Notes: a model not told the origin generated them from the letters alone. DNA of 64,000 bases from Pseudomonas sp. Leaf48 (GCF_001421885.1 NZ_LMLH01000028.1:209757-273756); one strand, 5' to 3'; counted from the stretch's first letter, positions 8,100-17,311 are shown. A program made the numbers and translations.

Positions 8100-9182
8100 T
8101 TAGATCAAGGTTTTACCGTGGCGTACGAAGGTCGGTTTGACCACCCGGACCGGGTACCACTTGCCACGGATTTCCACTTCAGCGCGGTCGGCAGTTGCCA
8201 TCGGCACGCGCGCCAGTGCAATCGACTTGCTAAGCGTAGGAGAGAAACTACCACTGGTGATCTCCCCTTCGCCAACATCGGCGATGCGGACCACCTGATG
8301 AGCGCGCAAAACTCCACGCTCCTCAAGGACCAGACCGACCAGTTTGTGCTGTATACCCGCCGCCTTCTCAGCTTCCAGGGCCGCACGGCCGATGAACTGG
8401 CGGTTGGCCGGTTCCCAGGCGATGCTCCATGCCATGTTCGAGGCCAGCGGTGAAATGTCCTGCTGGATATCCTGACCGTACAGGTTCATGCCCGCTTCGA
8501 CGCGCAAGGTGTCCCGGGCACCGAGGCCAATCGGGGAAATCCCGGCACCGACCAGATCGTTGAAGAAGCCGGGGGCCTGATCGGCGGGCAGAATGATCTC
8601 CAGCCCGTCTTCGCCGGTATAGCCGGTGCGCGCGATGAACCAGTCACCGTCGGGCTGACCTTCGAAGGGTTTGAGGAGCTGGATCAGGTTGCTGCGGGAC
8701 TGGTTCACCAGTTCGGCAATCTTGTGACGGGCGTGAGGGCCCTGAATGGCCAGCATCGCCATCTCCGAACGCTCACTGAGCTGCACGTCGAAGCCGTCCA
8801 GATGAGCGCTCATCCAGGCCATGTCCTGATCGCGGGTGGAGGCGTTGACCACCAGGCGATAGCCGTCATCGAGTCGATAGACAATCATGTCGTCGACGAT
8901 ACCGCCGTGCTCGTTGAGCATGGTGCTATATTGCGCACGGCCGGGGCTGTGCAGGCGTTCGACATCATTGGCCAGCAAATGCTGGAGCCAGGCTTTGGCC
9001 TGGGAGCCGCTGACATCGATCACGGTCATGTGGGAAACATCGAAGACACCGCAATCGCGGCGCACCTGATGGTGTTCCTCGACCTGCGATCCATAATGCA
9101 AAGGCATGTCCCAACCGCCAAAATCGACCATCTTCGCGCCAAGAGCGAGGTGAAGGTCATACAGAGGCGTACGCTGTCCCAT
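8100..9182 (-). CDS. gcvT: aminomethyltransferase, T protein of the glycine cleavage system
   Basis: A 360-residue tetrahydrofolate-dependent enzyme that releases ammonia from the aminomethyl-lipoyl intermediate and forms 5,10-methylene-THF. Family features are the N-terminal TPLYDLHLALGAKMVDFGGWDMP, the GVFDVSHM segment near residues 46-53 and the folate-domain motif GYTGEDGLE. AAGGAGAAACCC precedes the start. It heads the gcvT-gcvH unit; a probable sigma-70 promoter lies about 130 bases upstream, overlapping the end of the permease gene. I found no glycine riboswitch in the leader. Confidence 0.97.
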   Translation of the reverse strand: MGQRTPLYDLHLALGAKMVDFGGWDMPLHYGSQVEEHHQVRRDCGVFDVSHMTVIDVSGSQAKAWLQHLLANDVERLHSPGRAQYSTMLNEHGGIVDDMIVYRLDDGYRLVVNASTRDQDMAWMSAHLDGFDVQLSERSEMAMLAIQGPHARHKIAELVNQSRSNLIQLLKPFEGQPDGDWFIARTGYTGEDGLEIILPADQAPGFFNDLVGAGISPIGLGARDTLRVEAGMNLYGQDIQQDISPLASNMAWSIAWEPANRQFIGRAALEAEKAAGIQHKLVGLVLEERGVLRAHQVVRIADVGEGEITSGSFSPTLSKSIALARVPMATADRAEVEIRGKWYPVRVVKPTFVRHGKTLI

Positions 9183-9309
9183 GGGTTTCTCCTTCCGGGC
9201 GTGGCGAAGGTGCGGACAGGTGCTGAACGGAGTGCAGGCCTTGAATTACAAAGCCTTTAGCCGATTTCAGCTACCTGGTCTGTAGGACAGACCGCACCGA
9301 ATGCCGCGC

Positions 9310-9338
9310 ATTGTAGCTGCAAGGTGTAGGACTGGCAC
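9310..9338 (-). promoter_or_regulatory. possible sigma-70 promoter for gcvT-gcvH
   Basis: On the minus strand a -10 box TACAAT (9310-9315) is 17 bases from a -35-like GTGCCA (9333-9338). The -35 matches the consensus at four of six positions. The leader to the gcvT start would be about 120 bases. Confidence 0.4.
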
Positions 9339-10955
9339 CTAGGTGTTTCGATGCGCCGAACGTCGGATCAATCCGATGACCGGTAACAGCCCGACCAAAA
9401 CCAGGGTCAATGCCGGTAACGACGCCCTCGCCCACTCGCCTTCGCTGGTCATTTCAAAGATCCGCACCGCCAGTGTGTCCCAACCAAACGGGCGCATCAG
9501 CAGGGTCGCGGGCATTTCCTTGAGCACGTCGACGAACACCAGCAAAGCAGCACTCAACGTGCCGGGCAGCAACAGCGGCAGATACACCTTGAAAAACAGT
9601 CGCGGCCCACTGACGCCAAGGCTACGTGCCGCTTCGGGCAAAGATGGCCGTATACGCGCCAGACTGTTTTCCAGTGGCCCGTAGGCCACAGCGATGAAAC
9701 GCACCAGATAGGCCAGCAGCAGCGCCGACAGACTGCCCAGCAAAAGCGGCTTGCCAGCGCCCCCGAGCCATCCGGAGAGCGGGATGACCAGCTCCCGGTC
9801 CAGATAGCTGAACGCCAGCATGATCGAAACCGCCAGCACCGAACCGGGCAAGGCATAGCCCAGGTTGGCCAGGCTGACGCCGGAACGGACCGCGGGCGTG
9901 GGCGCCAATCGTCGGGCAAATGCCAGCATCAGGGCGACGCAGACGGTGATCAGCGCTGCCATGCCGCCCAGGTACAGGGTATGAACGATCAGCCCGGCGT
10001 AGCGCTCATCGAGATCGAAGCGCCCGCGCTGCCAGAACCACGCGATCAGTTGCAGCATCGGAATGACGAAGGCACAGGCGAATACAAGACCGCACCAACC
10101 CATGGCTGCCAGCGCCTTGAGTCCCCGCAGGTGGTACAACGCCTTGACGCGCGGTCGCTCGTTGCTCGCCCGGTTGGCCCCGCGAGCGCGACGTTCGCCG
10201 TACAGCACGAGCATCACCACCAGCAGCAAAAGGCTGGCCAGTTGCGCCGCTGTGGACAGGCTGAAGAATCCGTACCAGGTCTTGTAGATCGCGGTGGTGA
10301 AGGTGTCGAAATTGAACACCGAAACCGCGCCGAAATCCGCCAGCGTCTCCATCAGCGCCAAGGCCACACCCGCGCCGATGGCCGGTCGTGCCATGGGCAA
10401 CGCCACCCGCCAGAACGCCTGCCAGGGTGACTGCCCAAGTACCCGCGCCGCCTCCATCAGGCCTTTGCCCTGGGCGAGGAACGCGGTGCGCGCCAACAGG
10501 TAAACATAGGGGTAGAACACCAGCACCAGCACCACAATCACCCCGCCGGTGGAGCGCACCCGGGGCAGTCGCAACCCGCTGCCAAACCACTCGCGCAACA
10601 ACGTCTGCACAGGTCCGGCGAAATCCAGCAGGCCGACGAAGACAAACGCCAGCACGTAGGCCGGAATCGCGAAGGGCAGCATCAATGCCCAATCCAGCCA
10701 GCGCCGGCCGGGGAACTCACAGAGGCTGGTCAGCCAGGCGAGGCTGACGCCCAGCAGAGTGACTCCCACGCCAACGCCGAACACCAGGGTCAGAGTGTTG
10801 CCCAGTAAGCGTGGCATCTGCGTGTCCCAGAGGTGGGACCATATTTGCTGGTCGATGCTTTGCCAGGACAGAAGCAGGACGCTCAGGGGAAGCAAGACCA
10901 GCGCAGCGATGGCGAAGACGATGGGGTACCAGCGGCGTTGGGCGGGGTGGGCCAC
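9339..10955 (-). CDS. ferric iron ABC transporter permease (FbpB/SfuB type)
   Basis: A 538-residue inner-membrane protein made of two fused permease halves, about 12 membrane helices in all. Each half has an EAA loop for contacting the ATPase: EAARVLGQSPWQAFWRVALP in the first and EAARSLGVSGPRLFFKVYLP in the second. This two-domain form is typical of Fe(III) importers such as SfuB/FbpB. The start codon is GTG at 10955. The neighbouring substrate-binding gene on the same strand supports iron; no ATPase gene is adjacent, so that subunit must come from elsewhere. Confidence 0.9.
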   Translation of the reverse strand: MAHPAQRRWYPIVFAIAALVLLPLSVLLLSWQSIDQQIWSHLWDTQMPRLLGNTLTLVFGVGVGVTLLGVSLAWLTSLCEFPGRRWLDWALMLPFAIPAYVLAFVFVGLLDFAGPVQTLLREWFGSGLRLPRVRSTGGVIVVLVLVFYPYVYLLARTAFLAQGKGLMEAARVLGQSPWQAFWRVALPMARPAIGAGVALALMETLADFGAVSVFNFDTFTTAIYKTWYGFFSLSTAAQLASLLLLVVMLVLYGERRARGANRASNERPRVKALYHLRGLKALAAMGWCGLVFACAFVIPMLQLIAWFWQRGRFDLDERYAGLIVHTLYLGGMAALITVCVALMLAFARRLAPTPAVRSGVSLANLGYALPGSVLAVSIMLAFSYLDRELVIPLSGWLGGAGKPLLLGSLSALLLAYLVRFIAVAYGPLENSLARIRPSLPEAARSLGVSGPRLFFKVYLPLLLPGTLSAALLVFVDVLKEMPATLLMRPFGWDTLAVRIFEMTSEGEWARASLPALTLVLVGLLPVIGLIRRSAHRNT

Positions 10956-11011
10956 GTTTGGGTCTCTGAAGATTTGGGTAGTTTTTGGACGATGTGGATG
11001 GCTTTGGTTCC

Positions 11012-11050
11012 GCCCCTCACCCTAGCCCTCTCCCGGAGGGAGAGGGGACT
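11012..11050. repeat. short palindromic intergenic repeat
   Basis: Stem CCCTCTCCC (11026-11034) pairs with GGGAGAGGG (11038-11046), preceded by CCCCTCACCCTAG. This CCTCACCCTAGCCCTCTCCC element is a common dispersed repeat in Pseudomonas. It lies in the 243-base gap between the permease and binding-protein genes, where it could limit or stabilise the transcript. Confidence 0.7.
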
Positions 11051-11198
11051 GACCGCGTAGTCTATTTGAATTTTTGCGACCTGATATTCCGAGTCGAACT
11101 CAGGATTCGAAAACTACGCAAATCGGCTCCCCCAGAGGCCATCCGAATGGCCGGGGCGAGGCAGCGATGTTAAAGCATGACGCCCAATACCAAACGAC

Positions 11199-12203
11199 TC
11201 AGTTCCAGCCCGCCCGATCCATCATGCGAATCGCTTCAGCCTGACGTTTACCAGCGACCTCAACAGGCAAGGTATCCGCCACAAACTTGCCCCATGCCGC
11301 CACTTCTTCCGAAGGTGCCACAGCCGGGTTGGCCGGGAACTCCTGGTTCACGTCAGCGAAGATTTTCTGTGCCTCAGGTGTGGTCATCCATTCCACCAGG
11401 GCCTTGGCGGCTTCCGGATGCGGCGCATGTTTGGTCAGGCCAATGCCCGAAAGGTTGACGTGCACACCACGGTCAGCCTGGTTCGGCCAGAACAGCTTCA
11501 CCGGCAGTTCCGGCTTCTGCTTGTGCAGGCGCCCGTAATAGTAGGTGTTGACGATGCCGACGTCGCACTGACCGGCGTTGATCGCCTCGAGCACCGCGAC
11601 GTCGTCGGAGAAGACATCGGTGGACAGGTTGTTGACCCAACCCTTGAGGATTTCCTCGGTTTTGGCAGCACCGTGCACTTCGATCATGGTGGCGGTCAGG
11701 GACTGGTTATAGACCTTCTTCGCCGTACGCAGGCACAGGCGGCCTTCCCAGTTCTTGTCGGCCAGGGCTTCGTAGGTGGTCAGTTCACCGGGTTTTACCC
11801 GCTCGGTGGAGTAAGCGATGGTCCGCGCCCGCAGGCTCAGGCCGGTCCAGGCGTGAGAGGACGCGCGGTATTGCAGGGGAATGTTGCTGTCGATCACTTT
11901 GGAGGTGAACGGCTGCAGGATGCCCATTTGTTCAGCCTGCCAGAGGTTGCCGGCGTCGACGGTGAGCAGCAGGTCGGCGGTGGCGTTCTCGCCCTCGGCC
12001 TTGATCCGCTGCATCAGCGGCGCTTCCTTGTCGGTGATGAACTTCACTTTCACACCGGTTTTTGCGGTGTAGGCATCGAAGACCGGCTTGATCAGCTCGT
12101 CGATACGCGAGGAGTAAACCACCACCTCGTCAGCGGCCTGGGCGGCGGTGCTGCCGATCAGGGTCAGGGCGATTGCGGTCAGTAGACGCTTCGGTGCCAA
12201 CAT
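11199..12203 (-). CDS. Fe(III) ABC transporter substrate-binding protein
   Basis: A 334-residue periplasmic binding protein. Residues 1-23 form a Sec signal peptide (APKRLLTAIALTLIGSTAAQA). The mature part begins ADEVVVYSSRIDELIKPVFD, as in FbpA/HitA ferric binding proteins. The YYYGRL segment, with consecutive tyrosines, is in the region where FbpA proteins place Fe-ligating tyrosines. The ATG at 12203 is chosen because the upstream extension has no signal peptide and runs through the promoter. It is the first gene of a unit with the permease and has a well-formed promoter with a possible Fur site. Confidence 0.92.
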   Translation of the reverse strand: MLAPKRLLTAIALTLIGSTAAQAADEVVVYSSRIDELIKPVFDAYTAKTGVKVKFITDKEAPLMQRIKAEGENATADLLLTVDAGNLWQAEQMGILQPFTSKVIDSNIPLQYRASSHAWTGLSLRARTIAYSTERVKPGELTTYEALADKNWEGRLCLRTAKKVYNQSLTATMIEVHGAAKTEEILKGWVNNLSTDVFSDDVAVLEAINAGQCDVGIVNTYYYGRLHKQKPELPVKLFWPNQADRGVHVNLSGIGLTKHAPHPEAAKALVEWMTTPEAQKIFADVNQEFPANPAVAPSEEVAAWGKFVADTLPVEVAGKRQAEAIRMMDRAGWN

Positions 12204-12233
12204 GGGAGCGGTCTCTCGATTGAAAAATGAGGC

Positions 12234-12265
12234 CAAATGATAAGGACTCACATTTGCCTTCTCAA
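12234..12265 (-). promoter_or_regulatory. sigma-70 promoter with overlapping inverted repeat (possible Fur site)
   Basis: On the minus strand a -35 TTGAGA (12260-12265) and a -10 TATCAT (12237-12242) are exactly 17 bases apart, each matching five of six consensus positions. An inverted repeat CAAATG-N11-CATTTG (12234-12256) covers the -10 box and most of the spacer, where a repressor would block polymerase. It contains a GATAAG half-site similar to Fur hexamers. The promoter call is strong; Fur as the regulator is inferred from the iron-transport gene downstream. Confidence 0.55.
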
Positions 12266-12319
12266 TCGAACAGTGCGTCGAGGAGTTACCAGATGTTGCA
12301 CAGCCTAAGTTTTCCACCT

Positions 12320-12434
12320 GTGGCGAGGGGGCTTGCCCCCGTTGGGCTGCGAAGCAGGCCTGCATTTACTCAGAAATCCTGGGCAACCCGTCTGCGACCG
12401 CTACGCGCTCGAACGGGGGCAAGCCCCTCGCCAC
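12320..12434. repeat. REP/BIME-type palindrome
   Basis: The arm GTGGCGAGGGGGCTTGCCCC (12320 onward) is repeated inverted near 12412-12434. The interior GGGCTGCGAAGCAGGCCTGC is itself a small palindrome. It separates the iron-binding protein promoter from the 3' end of ubiI. Confidence 0.88.
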
Positions 12435-12437
12435 ACG

Positions 12438-13661
12438 TCAGGGTTTGGCGAGGGCGGGCAAATCCCCGGTCAGCCCGAGCGCTTCTCGCACGAACAGCGC
12501 TTTCGCCTCGGGCATCTGCTCGACCATCTTCAAACCGGTATTGCGCAACCAGCGCACCGGCAGCGGATCGGCCTGGAACAAGCGCTCGAAGCCTTCCATC
12601 GCTGCCATCAACGCCAGGTTGTGGGGCATGCGTCGGCGCTCGTAACGGCTAAGAACCTTCACGTCCGCCAGGCGTTCGCCGCGGGCATTGGCTTGCAGCA
12701 GCACCTCGGCCAGCACTGCAGCATCAAGGAAACCGAGGTTCACACCCTGCCCGGCCAAGGGGTGAATGGTGTGGGCCGCGTCGCCGATCAAAGCCAGACC
12801 GTCAGCAACATAGCGCTTGGCATGACGCTGGCGCAGCGGTACGCACAGGCGCGGGTCAGCGCTGAGCACTTCACCGAGCCGGCCTTCGAAGGCGCGTTCC
12901 AGGTTCTTGCAGAAGCGTTCGTCGTCGAGAGCCATCAGGCGCTCTGCTTCGGCTGGCGTAGTCGACCAGACGATCGAGCACCAGTCTTGCTGCCCGTCCC
13001 GCTCCAGCGGCAGGAACGCCAGAGGTCCGTCATCGGTAAACCGTTGCCAGGCGGTCATTTGGTGCGGCTTGGCACAGCGCACGCTGGTGACGATGGCATG
13101 ATGCAGATAATCCCATTCACGAGTGGCGACACCCGCCAGACGCCGGACCGCCGAGTTGGCACCGTCTGCCGCGATCACCAGCGGTGCGCGCAGGGTGCGG
13201 CCATCGGCCAGGGTCAGCAGCCAGTCGTCGCCGGAGCGGCGCATCTGTTCCACGCGTGCATTGGCCAACATGCCCAGATCACAATCGTGCAGGCGGTCGA
13301 GCAAGGCGTCTTGAACCACGCGGTTTTCGACGATATGCCCCAGCACATCGGCGTGTACGCTGGCCGCTGCAAAATGAATCTGCCCGGTGCCGCTACCGTC
13401 CCAGACATGCATGTCGGTGTAGGGGCTGCTGCGCCGTCTGGCGATGCCGTCCCACACACCCAGGCGTTCGAGAATCCTCTGGCTGGCGACCGACAGGGCA
13501 CTGACGCGCGGTTCGAACGGTGCCTGCCCGTCGAAAGGTTTGACGCTCAGGGGGCTGCCGTCCAGCAGCAGGACTTCCAGCCCGCTGTCCTGTAGCGCCA
13601 GCGCCAGGGCGCTGCCGACCATTCCGGCCCCGACAATCAGCAGATCTGCGCGCATTTCCAT
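12438..13661 (-). CDS. ubiI: UbiH/UbiI-family FAD monooxygenase (second hydroxylase of the cluster)
   Basis: A 407-residue flavoprotein hydroxylase of ubiquinone synthesis. An N-terminal Rossmann motif DLLIVGAGMVGSALALAL binds FAD. The DG motif (AADGANSAVRR) is near the middle. GDAAHTIHPLAGQGVNLGF near residue 290 contacts the flavin ring. The order pepP-ubiH-ubiI matches E. coli, where UbiI performs the C5 hydroxylation of the ring; the exact position attacked here cannot be read from sequence. A small thioesterase-like gene sits between it and ubiH. Confidence 0.88.
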   Translation of the reverse strand: MEMRADLLIVGAGMVGSALALALQDSGLEVLLLDGSPLSVKPFDGQAPFEPRVSALSVASQRILERLGVWDGIARRRSSPYTDMHVWDGSGTGQIHFAAASVHADVLGHIVENRVVQDALLDRLHDCDLGMLANARVEQMRRSGDDWLLTLADGRTLRAPLVIAADGANSAVRRLAGVATREWDYLHHAIVTSVRCAKPHQMTAWQRFTDDGPLAFLPLERDGQQDWCSIVWSTTPAEAERLMALDDERFCKNLERAFEGRLGEVLSADPRLCVPLRQRHAKRYVADGLALIGDAAHTIHPLAGQGVNLGFLDAAVLAEVLLQANARGERLADVKVLSRYERRRMPHNLALMAAMEGFERLFQADPLPVRWLRNTGLKMVEQMPEAKALFVREALGLTGDLPALAKP

Positions 13662-13664
13662 GCT

Positions 13665-14150
13665 TTAAGCCTGTCTCTCTTGCGGCTTGAGCCGCACATA
13701 TAGGGTTTTTCCGACCCGCGCCACCAGGTGGCCGGCGCCGTCGTGAATGTCGACCTGCAATTGCGGCAGGTATTTTTCGCCATTGGCGGTCTGGCGGCGG
13801 ATCTCATCGAGCAAGGTATCGTCGATGGTGAAACGGGCGAACACCGGGCCTTTGCCCGGCGCGATGAAGTCGATGTCGGCCGCCTTGTCCCAGACGATGT
13901 ACTGGCGCCCGAGATTTTCCATCAGCATCAACATGAAGAACGGGTCGACCATCGAATACAGGCTGCCACCGAACTGGGTGCCGACGTAGTTGCGGTTATA
14001 CCAGCCCAAGCCCATCGACACCCTGACGTCACGAAAATCATCGCTGATGTGCTGCACCCGCACACCCGCGCCGAGGTACGGCGGGTAAAGCGCCATGAAC
14101 CTGCGCAGCAACCGCGCCTTGCCGAATCGGCGGATCAACCAGCTACGCAT
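13665..14150 (-). CDS. hotdog-fold thioesterase-like protein (DUF4442 type)
   Basis: A 161-residue protein resembling the DUF4442/tetrameric thioesterase hotdog family. The segment YVGTQFGGSLYSMVDPFFML lies at about residues 58-77. The start at 14150 overlaps the end of ubiH by 8 bases and gives the usual family length; the open frame extends much further upstream but only as the antisense-like shadow of ubiH. It ends 4 bases before ubiI starts. Its link to ubiquinone hydroxylases is positional only, and the substrate is unknown. Confidence 0.8.
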   Translation of the reverse strand: MRSWLIRRFGKARLLRRFMALYPPYLGAGVRVQHISDDFRDVRVSMGLGWYNRNYVGTQFGGSLYSMVDPFFMLMLMENLGRQYIVWDKAADIDFIAPGKGPVFARFTIDDTLLDEIRRQTANGEKYLPQLQVDIHDGAGHLVARVGKTLYVRLKPQERQA

Positions 14151-15330
14151 CCGGACGTGTACCCAGACCCATGGCCTGACGGGCGAACCAGCGTTTCGCC
14201 GGCGGCAGCAGATCAAGACCGAGCAAACCGATGTTGCGCCCCAGGGACACCAGCGGCTGCTGACTGCCGAACAGGCGGGTGACCTGGTCGGAGAAGCCCA
14301 CGGTGAGGCTCTGATCGAGGCGCTGGCGCTCGCGATAAGCCTGCAACGTGGCGAAATCGCCCAGTGACTTGTCACTGGCGAGCAAGGCGTCAGCCAGGGC
14401 CTGGGCATCGCGCAGGGACAGGTTGAACCCCTGGCCGGCAATCGGATGCAGGCTGTGGGCCGCGTTGCCGAGCACGGCCAGGTGCGGTCGCACCTGTTCT
14501 TCCGCTTCCACCAGGGTCAGCGGATACAAATACCGCGCACCCACCTGCTTCAGGGTGCCGAGGCGATAGCCGAACACACTCTGCAATTCGCTGAGGAAGC
14601 TACGCTCGTCGAGAGCCGCCAGGCGTTGCGCATCCATACCCAGGCGGGTCCAGACCAGCGCACAGCGATTGTCCGGCAGTGGCAGCAGCGCCATCGGGCC
14701 TTCGTCGGTGAATCGCTCGAACGCCATGCCGTTGTGCGCTTCGCTCGGTGTGATGTTGGCGATCAACGCACTCTGGTTATACGGGCGCTTCCTGATGCCG
14801 ATCCCCAACTGCTCACGCAACCCGGAACGGCCGCCATCGGCGAGCACGGCGAGATCGCATTCCAGGGTGGTTTCATCGTTGAGGGTCAGGCGATAACCAT
14901 CGGTCAGTGGCTCCATGCGCGTGACTTCGGCCGGACAACGCCAACTGATCACGTCCTTGTCCAGGCCTTGCCACAGGCATTGGCCGAGCCAGGCGTTTTC
15001 CACCACGTAGCCCAGCGCCGGAACGCCCTCTTCCATCGCAGACAGCCGCGCGGTGGAGAAGCGCCCTCGGTCGGAAACGTGTATCTGCTTGATCGGCTCG
15101 GCGCGGCGGGAGATCTCCTGCCATACGCCCAGCCGTTGATAAATCTGCCGGGAACCGAAGGACAATGCCGAAGACCGGGCGTCGTAGCTCGGCTGGTAGG
15201 TATCGCCGGGGGCGAACGGCTCGATCAGCACGATCTTCCAGCCCCGGGCACGGGCCCCGGCCTGCAGGGCCAACGCCAGGCTGGCACCGACCAGGCCGCC
15301 ACCGATGATTGCCAGGTTGACTCGACTCAT
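14143..15330 (-). CDS. ubiH: 2-octaprenyl-6-methoxyphenol hydroxylase
   Basis: A 395-residue FAD monooxygenase of ubiquinone synthesis. The nucleotide-binding motif AIIGGGLVGASLALALQAG is at residues 7-25. The DG motif (LADGGRSGLREQ) is central. The flavin-contact sequence GNAAHSLHPIAGQGFNLSLR lies near residue 287. It begins in a 4-base ATGA overlap with pepP, showing translational coupling. UbiH oxidises C1 of the ring intermediate in the membrane-associated Ubi complex. Confidence 0.92.
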   Translation of the reverse strand: MSRVNLAIIGGGLVGASLALALQAGARARGWKIVLIEPFAPGDTYQPSYDARSSALSFGSRQIYQRLGVWQEISRRAEPIKQIHVSDRGRFSTARLSAMEEGVPALGYVVENAWLGQCLWQGLDKDVISWRCPAEVTRMEPLTDGYRLTLNDETTLECDLAVLADGGRSGLREQLGIGIRKRPYNQSALIANITPSEAHNGMAFERFTDEGPMALLPLPDNRCALVWTRLGMDAQRLAALDERSFLSELQSVFGYRLGTLKQVGARYLYPLTLVEAEEQVRPHLAVLGNAAHSLHPIAGQGFNLSLRDAQALADALLASDKSLGDFATLQAYRERQRLDQSLTVGFSDQVTRLFGSQQPLVSLGRNIGLLGLDLLPPAKRWFARQAMGLGTRPDA

Positions 15331-16661
15331 GCCGCTTGCGTCCGCGCAGCAGCCATCAAGGCTTCGATCTCGGCGACCGTTTTCGGAACGCCGCCCGTCA
15401 ATATTTCACAGCCGGTTCTGGTGACCACTACATCGTCCTCGATACGCACGCCAATGCCGCGCCATTTCTTCGCCACGCGCAGGTTGTCCGGGGCAATATA
15501 GATCCCCGGTTCCACGGTCAGCGCCATGCCGACCTCCAGCACGCGCCACTCGCCGCCGACCTTGTATTCGCCGACATCATGCACGTCCATGCCCAGCCAG
15601 TGGCCGGCGCGGTGCATGTAAAACGCCTTGTAGGCTTCGCTGGCGATCAACTCGTCGACATCGCCCTGGAGCAGCCCCAGTTTGACCAGGCCAGAAGTAA
15701 TGACCCGCACCGTCGCCTCATGCGCCTGGTTCCAGTGTTTGTTCGGGGCAATTTCGGCGAATGCCGCTTCCTGGGAAGCCAGCACCAATTCGTAGATCGC
15801 CTTCTGCTCCGCTGAATATTTGCCGCTGACCGGAAAGGTGCGGGTGATGTCGCTGGCATAGCAATCGATTTCACAACCGGCATCGATCAGGACCAGATCG
15901 CCATCCTTGAGCGCTGCGTCATTCTGCTGGTAATGCAGGATGCAACTGTTGCGCCCCGCCGCGACGATCGAACCGTAGGCCGGCATCTTCGCCCCGCCCT
16001 TGCGGAATTCGTAGTCGAGTTCGGCTTCCAGGCTGAATTCGTGCAAACCGGCGCGACAGGCCTGCATCGCGCGCACGTGTGCCCGGGCGGAGATCCTGGC
16101 GGCTTCGCGCATCACCTTCACTTCTGCTGCCGACTTATACAGGCGCATGTCGTGCAACAGGTGATCCAGGGCAACGAATTCGTTCGGCGGCTGCGCACCG
16201 AGGCTGGCCTTGGAACGGATCACGTTGATCCAGTCCATCAAGTGCCGGTCGAATTCCGGGTTGCTGCCCATTGCCGAATACACCCGGTCGCGCCCCTCGA
16301 TCAGGCCCGGCAGGATGTCGTCGATATCCGTGATGGGGAAGGCATCATCGGCGCCAAAGTCGCGAATCGCACCTTCCTGCCCCGCCCGCAGCCCATCCCA
16401 CAATTCGCGCTCGGCGTTGCGTTCGCGGCAGAAGAGGATGTACTCGCCATGCACTCGCCCCGGCATCAACACCAGGACGGCCTGAGGCTCGGGGAAACCA
16501 CTGAGGTACTGGAAGTCACTGTCCTGACGGTAGACGTGCTCGACGTCGCGGTTACGAATCGCCACCGCCGCGGCGGGCAGGATGGCGATGCTGTTGGGTT
16601 CCATCTGCGCCATCAAGGCCTTGCGGCGACGACTGTATTCCGTTTTCGGGATATGAATCAT
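15327..16661 (-). CDS. pepP: Xaa-Pro aminopeptidase P
   Basis: A 444-residue M24B metallopeptidase that removes N-terminal residues preceding proline. The AMP_N domain is at about 1-135 (begins IPKTEYSRRRKALMAQM). The pita-bread catalytic domain carries the dinuclear metal ligands in the segments DAGCEIDCYASDITRTFPVS (two Asp), HRAGHWLGMDVHD (His), VEPGIYI (Glu) and RIEDDVVVT (Glu). All are intact. It heads the pepP-ubiH cluster and follows the YgfB-like gene by 26 bases, so the four or five genes are likely one operon. Confidence 0.95.
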   Translation of the reverse strand: MIHIPKTEYSRRRKALMAQMEPNSIAILPAAAVAIRNRDVEHVYRQDSDFQYLSGFPEPQAVLVLMPGRVHGEYILFCRERNAERELWDGLRAGQEGAIRDFGADDAFPITDIDDILPGLIEGRDRVYSAMGSNPEFDRHLMDWINVIRSKASLGAQPPNEFVALDHLLHDMRLYKSAAEVKVMREAARISARAHVRAMQACRAGLHEFSLEAELDYEFRKGGAKMPAYGSIVAAGRNSCILHYQQNDAALKDGDLVLIDAGCEIDCYASDITRTFPVSGKYSAEQKAIYELVLASQEAAFAEIAPNKHWNQAHEATVRVITSGLVKLGLLQGDVDELIASEAYKAFYMHRAGHWLGMDVHDVGEYKVGGEWRVLEVGMALTVEPGIYIAPDNLRVAKKWRGIGVRIEDDVVVTRTGCEILTGGVPKTVAEIEALMAAARTQAA

Positions 16662-16687
16662 GGGCAGATGGCGTTCCCTGGCATTGA

Positions 16688-17245
16688 TCAGTGCAGCGAT
16701 GGTTTGGCGGCAGCCGCCGCGTCTTTTCTGGTTTCGGAAAACAGCAACAGCGGTGCGATGCGCACGTATTCCATGACTTCCATGTAATCGCTTTCGCCGT
16801 CATCCGACTCTTCCAGGGCGTCTTGCACCTGGGAAATAGCGGCCAGATCCTGCAACACTTCGTTAGCCTCGGTGCTCAGGGTGCTGCTGTCACGGCAATT
16901 GAGGCCGAAACCGCTGAGGAAACCCTGGCACCACAGGCCCAGTGCAGCGGCACGCTCGGTGAGCGGGGCATCGTCGGTCGGCAGCAGTAGAACCACGGTC
17001 ACGTCGTCACCGGTGAGCTCACCCTTGACCATCTGTTGCAGGCCGATCAGGGCGTTGCGGACGTTGTCCTGAGGCTCGTTTTCGAGCAGCTCGGCGGCAT
17101 CGACCAGCCAGCCATCGGCTTCGAAACCGGCACCGGCACAGCTACGGCCGAGCAACAGGCCGTGCAATTCGGCGGGCGAGACGGGGTGACCGCTGCTGTT
17201 GAGCAGAGTGGCGAAGGCTTGGTACGGGGAATTCTGAATGGTCAT
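16688..17245 (-). CDS. YgfB/YecA-type UPF0149 protein
   Basis: A 185-residue UPF0149 protein. Family landmarks are the helical opening FATLLNSSGHPVSPAELHGL with the LLGRSCAG loop, and WCQGFLSGFG near residues 105-114. It lacks the C-terminal SEC-C zinc motif of longer YecA proteins. In P. aeruginosa a YgfB homologue modulates expression of the cell-wall amidase AmpDh3 and beta-lactam resistance; whether this ortholog does so is inference. It is the probable first gene of the pepP-ubi operon, as in E. coli ygfB-pepP-ubiH-ubiI. Confidence 0.88.
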   Translation of the reverse strand: MTIQNSPYQAFATLLNSSGHPVSPAELHGLLLGRSCAGAGFEADGWLVDAAELLENEPQDNVRNALIGLQQMVKGELTGDDVTVVLLLPTDDAPLTERAAALGLWCQGFLSGFGLNCRDSSTLSTEANEVLQDLAAISQVQDALEESDDGESDYMEVMEYVRIAPLLLFSETRKDAAAAAKPSLH

Positions 17246-17311
17246 GGGCAGCTAGGCGCCAGACGGCGCTATGTCTAGAATGAAGGCCTTGTATCCTACA
17301 TCGACTACCCC

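Noticed and set aside
9183..9309. Glycine riboswitch in the gcvT leader
   Set aside because: The tandem aptamer landmarks are absent; the leader shows no such conserved pattern despite suitable length.
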